Shown here: positions 59,501 to 61,218 of the stretch, in pieces
How the letters are laid out: each line of letters starts with the position of its first letter
How positions within the stretch are numbered: position 1 is the first letter of the stretch
Assembly: GCA_001602645.1 (NCBI GenBank)
Contig: LUYE01000030.1
Location: 1-61,218 of the forward strand
Direction: 5' to 3'
DNA length: 61,218 bases
Source: Methanosarcinales archaeon Methan_01
Lineage (GTDB): Archaea; Halobacteriota; Methanosarcinia; Methanotrichales; Methanotrichaceae
Notes under the pieces: model-generated
What the model saw: only the letters and a program-made list of their open reading frames with translations
Told to the model about the DNA's origin: nothing
Databases searched by the model: none
Made by a program: the position numbers and the translations under genes

Positions 59501-61218
59501 GGTGCTCCAGCCCCTCTTCTCTACCCAGTTGTTCGACGTGGCCGGTCCCTTCAGGAAGAACCTGTAGTATATGGCGTCGCCATCGGTATCCGTCGCGCTG
59601 GCTGTCCAGACCGCCGTCGTCCCGGCGTTCTGAGGGCTCGCTTTGTCCGGGGCGAGGCTTGTGACCTTCGGCGGCTCGTTCGGGGCCGGAGCCGGGTTCA
59701 CAGTGAAGGGCGTTACCTTGAATGCATCCCAGCTGTCGGGTCCGGCGTGTTTTCCGTCCCTGACCCATACGTTCACCTCGTAGTCACCCTGCTGGGCTGG
59801 GACCCAGTCCCAGAAGTTCGTGGCTGACCAGTCCTGGACCTGCTGCCACGCATCGCCTGTAGATGGTCCCTTCAGGTAGAACCTGTAGGATATGGGATCA
59901 CCGTCGGTGTCGTATGCCACCGCCGTCCACTTGATTGGAGTTCCAACGTTCTGAGGGCTGGCGGGGTTCGGGGTCAGGCTAGTTACCGTCGGAGGCTGGT
60001 TCGGGGCCGGAGCCGGGTTCACGGTGAAGGGTGTTACCTTGAATGCGTCCCAGCTGTCGGGTCCGGCGTTGTTCCCGTCCCTGACCCATACGTTCACCTC
60101 GTAGTCTCCCTGCTGGGCCGGCACCCAGTCCCAGAAGTTCGTTGCCGACCAGTCCTGGACCTGCTGCCACGCATCGCCTGTAGATGGTCCCTTGAGGAAG
60201 AACTTGTACGATATGGGATCGCCGTCTGGATCCGAAGCGGCAGCGGTCCACTTGATGGGTGTTCCGACGTTCTGGGGGCTCGTTGGGTTTGGCGTGAGGC
60301 TGGTGACCGTCGGGGGCTGGTTAGCCGCGGGGGCTGGGTTCACCTTGAATGGTGTTACCTTGAATGCGTCCCAGCTGTCGGGGGCGGCGTGGTTTCCGTC
60401 CCTGACCCATACGTTCACCTCGTAGTCTCCCTGCTGGGCCGGCACCCAGTCCCAGAAGTTCGTTGCCGACCAGTCCTGGACCTGCTGCCATGCGTCGCCC
60501 GTTGACGGTCCCTTGAGGAAGAACTTGTACGATATGGGATCGCCGTCTGGATCCGAAGCGGCAGCGGTCCACTTGATGGGTGTTCCGACGTTCTGGGGGC
60601 TCGTCGGGTTTGGCGTGAGGCTGGTGACCGTCGGGGGCTGGTTAGCCGCGGGGGCTGGGTTCACCTTGAATGGTGTTACCTTGAAGGCGTCCCAGCTGTC
60701 GGGGGCGGCGTGGTTTCCGTCCCTGACCCAAACGTTCACCTCGTAGTCACCCTGCTGGGCTGGTACCCAGTCCCAGAAGTTCGTTGCCGACCAGTCCTGG
60801 ACCTGCTGCCATGCGTCGCCCGTTGACGGTCCCTTGAGGAAGAACTTGTACGATATGGGATCGCCGTCTGGATCCGAGGCGGCAGCGGTCCACTTGATGG
60901 GTGTTCCGGCGTCCTGGGGGCTCGCGACGTTCGGGTCGAGGGAGTCTGCCACAGGCGGCTGGTTTGGCGCATTTATGACGAAGTCAGCGACCTTGAACGA
61001 GTCGTATCCTCCTGGCCCCTCGTGGTTACCGTCCCGGACCCACACGTTGACCTGGTTTGCACCCGCGTCAGCGGCAGAAGTGGTCCAGGTCCATGTTGGA
61101 GAGGCGTCCCACCCTCTCGTCTCGACCCAGTTGTTGGATGTGGCAGGACCCTTGAGGAAGAACTTGTAGAGGATGGTGTCTCCATCGGCATCAGATGCGC
61201 TGGCGGTCCATATGATGG
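56510..61218 (-). CDS. Giant repetitive surface protein (5' end beyond the window)
   Basis: At least 1569 residues; the frame is open to the window end, so the N-terminus is missing. The visible part has about eleven units of roughly 100-107 residues, each with IxWTAxAsDPDGDPIxYrFxLKGP, TGNAWKVVQDWS, and a VRDGKHxP-type ending, spaced by Pro-rich NRPPTVTxLxPNxxSPQ linkers. These look like PKD/Ig-like sandwiches. Then six propeller-like repeats of about 52 residues (DGDIFLKMFD, DIFVKKYDRNLN type; VRVTxxxxYQDxPS), and a final Ig-like domain (FTLTVKFYGPSGALTDPTS) to the stop. Almost certainly exported and cell-surface attached or S-layer-like. Units at 60000-60960 are nearly identical at DNA level. 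Confidence 0.75.
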   Translation of the reverse strand, partial: IIWTASASDADGDTILYKFFLKGPATSNNWVETRGWDASPTWTWTTSAADAGANQVNVWVRDGNHEGPGGYDSFKVADFVINAPNQPPVADSLDPNVASPQDAGTPIKWTAAASDPDGDPISYKFFLKGPSTGDAWQQVQDWSATNFWDWVPAQQGDYEVNVWVRDGNHAAPDSWDAFKVTPFKVNPAPAANQPPTVTSLTPNPTSPQNVGTPIKWTAAASDPDGDPISYKFFLKGPSTGDAWQQVQDWSATNFWDWVPAQQGDYEVNVWVRDGNHAAPDSWDAFKVTPFKVNPAPAANQPPTVTSLTPNPTSPQNVGTPIKWTAAASDPDGDPISYKFFLKGPSTGDAWQQVQDWSATNFWDWVPAQQGDYEVNVWVRDGNNAGPDSWDAFKVTPFTVNPAPAPNQPPTVTSLTPNPASPQNVGTPIKWTAVAYDTDGDPISYRFYLKGPSTGDAWQQVQDWSATNFWDWVPAQQGDYEVNVWVRDGKHAGPDSWDAFKVTPFTVNPAPAPNEPPKVTSLAPDKASPQNAGTTAVWTASATDTDGDAIYYRFFLKGPATSNNWVEKRGWSTTPTWSWTTTAADEGNNQVNVWIRDGNHAASDSWDDFKVVDYVVTGPNLPPVFNSLTPNPTSPQNVGATIRWTADATDPNPGDVVQYKFHLKGPSTGGAWQVVQEWSTKNWWDWKPSQQGDYEVNVWIRDGKHAGADSWDAYKITPFKVNPAPTPNRPPTVTALTPNRPSPQIAGATITWTATASDPDGDPILYRFWMKGPATGNVWKVVRDWSNSRTWTWSTSPGDIGQYDFCVYVRDGKHQPAGRYDDCTGYRGYHLITIRPPNQPPVATALLPSWSSPQVAGSTITWTAFAADPDMDLLFFKFWLRGPATGNVWKVVRDWSNSNIWTWSTSSGDAGLYDVYVYVRDGKHNPPTSYDSSKGYGGYLLTAPVPVNRPPVVTAIAPNRPSPQTSGGTITWTASASDPDGDPILYRFWFRGPSTGNAWKVVQDWSNSRTWTWSSASGDAGLYDVYVYVRDGKHEPATRYDSAVGFGGYQLTPPVTINRPPTVTALSPSRPSPQTAGSTVAWTATASDPDGDPIVYRFWLRGPSTGNAWKVVQDWSNSRTWTWASAPGDAGEYSLYVYVRDGKHEPATRYDSATGYSGYQLIRSWGIYQLTSGDAAQDRPSLVSSADGHLLAYQSWEAGDSYNGDIFLKMFDLGWSEIQKVRATTDPAYQDTPSAIFADGYYYVAYVSDETGNWDIFVKKYDRNLNLIETKRLTTSPTDQDSPSLIRVGSDFYLAYQSWETGSTFGGDIFVERFNSAWTPLRKVRVTNEASYQDKPSIALGADDRIYVAYASDESGNMDVFVRKYDRNLNSLEPKRRITTSSSNQDHPSLIIQNGELDLVYSSDEAGSYDLYLERFNPGWSPIERVRVTGTPGDEVYPSLSFSPSEGILWVAYVLQDGVGGNIFVQPAASLDLMASCWASMDFSATRANSPFTLTVKFYGPSGALTDPTSLRLTWSPADAHLTGSTLRKVSTGTYRLDSRLGSPGPKTFTVSATVGGCRAESAVTVLVA
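60000..60965 (-). repeat. Three nearly identical 321-bp tandem repeats within the surface-protein gene
   Basis: Equivalent positions recur at 60192, 60513 and 60834, i.e. exactly 321 bases (107 codons) apart. The copies differ at few bases by eye. The period is in frame, so recombination would change the length of the protein without breaking it. The neighbouring units at 59680-60000 and 58000-58900 are more diverged. Confidence 0.75.

Overview
The window is archaeal and most likely comes from an acetate-using methanogen related to Methanothrix (Methanosaeta); the genus is an inference. Supporting signs are archaeal EF-2 and EF-1A next to ribosomal protein S10, transcription factor TFE, archaeal riboflavin synthase, a GatCAB cluster, a FmdE-family protein, a CooC-type CO dehydrogenase maturation ATPase, archaeal TATA boxes, and many secreted PKD, propeller and TPR proteins. 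Most of the DNA is GC-rich. Several stretches (1-4480, about 25.9-27.2 kb, 30.9-32.8 kb) are visibly more AT-rich and carry genes unlike their neighbours.

Layout. 1-4122: AT-rich cassette with a Hint-domain gene and a large LamG / transmembrane / transglutaminase-like protein. 4.5-14.8 kb: riboflavin synthase, B12-dependent ribonucleotide reductase, CooC, an ArsR-type regulator with a Cys/His-rich protein and an ABC exporter, a methyltransferase, relics (CGGC domain, CooC 3' end), an antitoxin-like gene, PurM and aspartate kinase. 15-22.3 kb: translation block (EF-2, EF-1A, S10, tRNA-Arg, GatC, GatA, GatB). 22.4-30.9 kb: VOC protein, secreted propeller, PaaK-type ligase with an ACT partner, membrane proteins, and a secreted transglutaminase-PKD-propeller protein. 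30.9-34.8 kb: mobile-element graveyard with an rve transposase inserted in an IS66 relic, a chagasin-like inhibitor, a broken tyrosine integrase, and a duplicated 3' end of the Trm-G10 gene flanking an MNT/HicB island. 34.8-41.3 kb: tRNA methyltransferase, APH-type kinase, S-adenosylhomocysteine hydrolase, MBL hydrolase, FmdE-like protein, DUF3467, TPR and Lrp-like proteins. 41.7-42.8 kb: two tiny aromatic-rich secreted proteins. 42.9-49.4 kb: MutS, MutL, an AIR-synthase-like protein and TFE. 49.4-56.4 kb: two small regulators, an Mrr-like membrane protein, TPR proteins and an envelope-protein operon. 56.5 kb to the end: a giant repetitive surface protein that runs off the window.

The functional themes are housekeeping (translation, mismatch repair, nucleotide and amino-acid synthesis, SAM recycling beside methyltransferases) interrupted by accessory modules. 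Two accessory modules, 8.0-11.7 kb and 33.4-34.8 kb, are each bounded by an intact host gene on one side and a degenerate copy of that gene's 3' end on the other. This is the footprint expected of site-specific integration, and only the second has supporting integrase debris. The most unusual cargo is the Hint plus LamG-transglutaminase pair, the chagasin-like inhibitor, the MNT/HicB island, and the very repetitive surface proteins.
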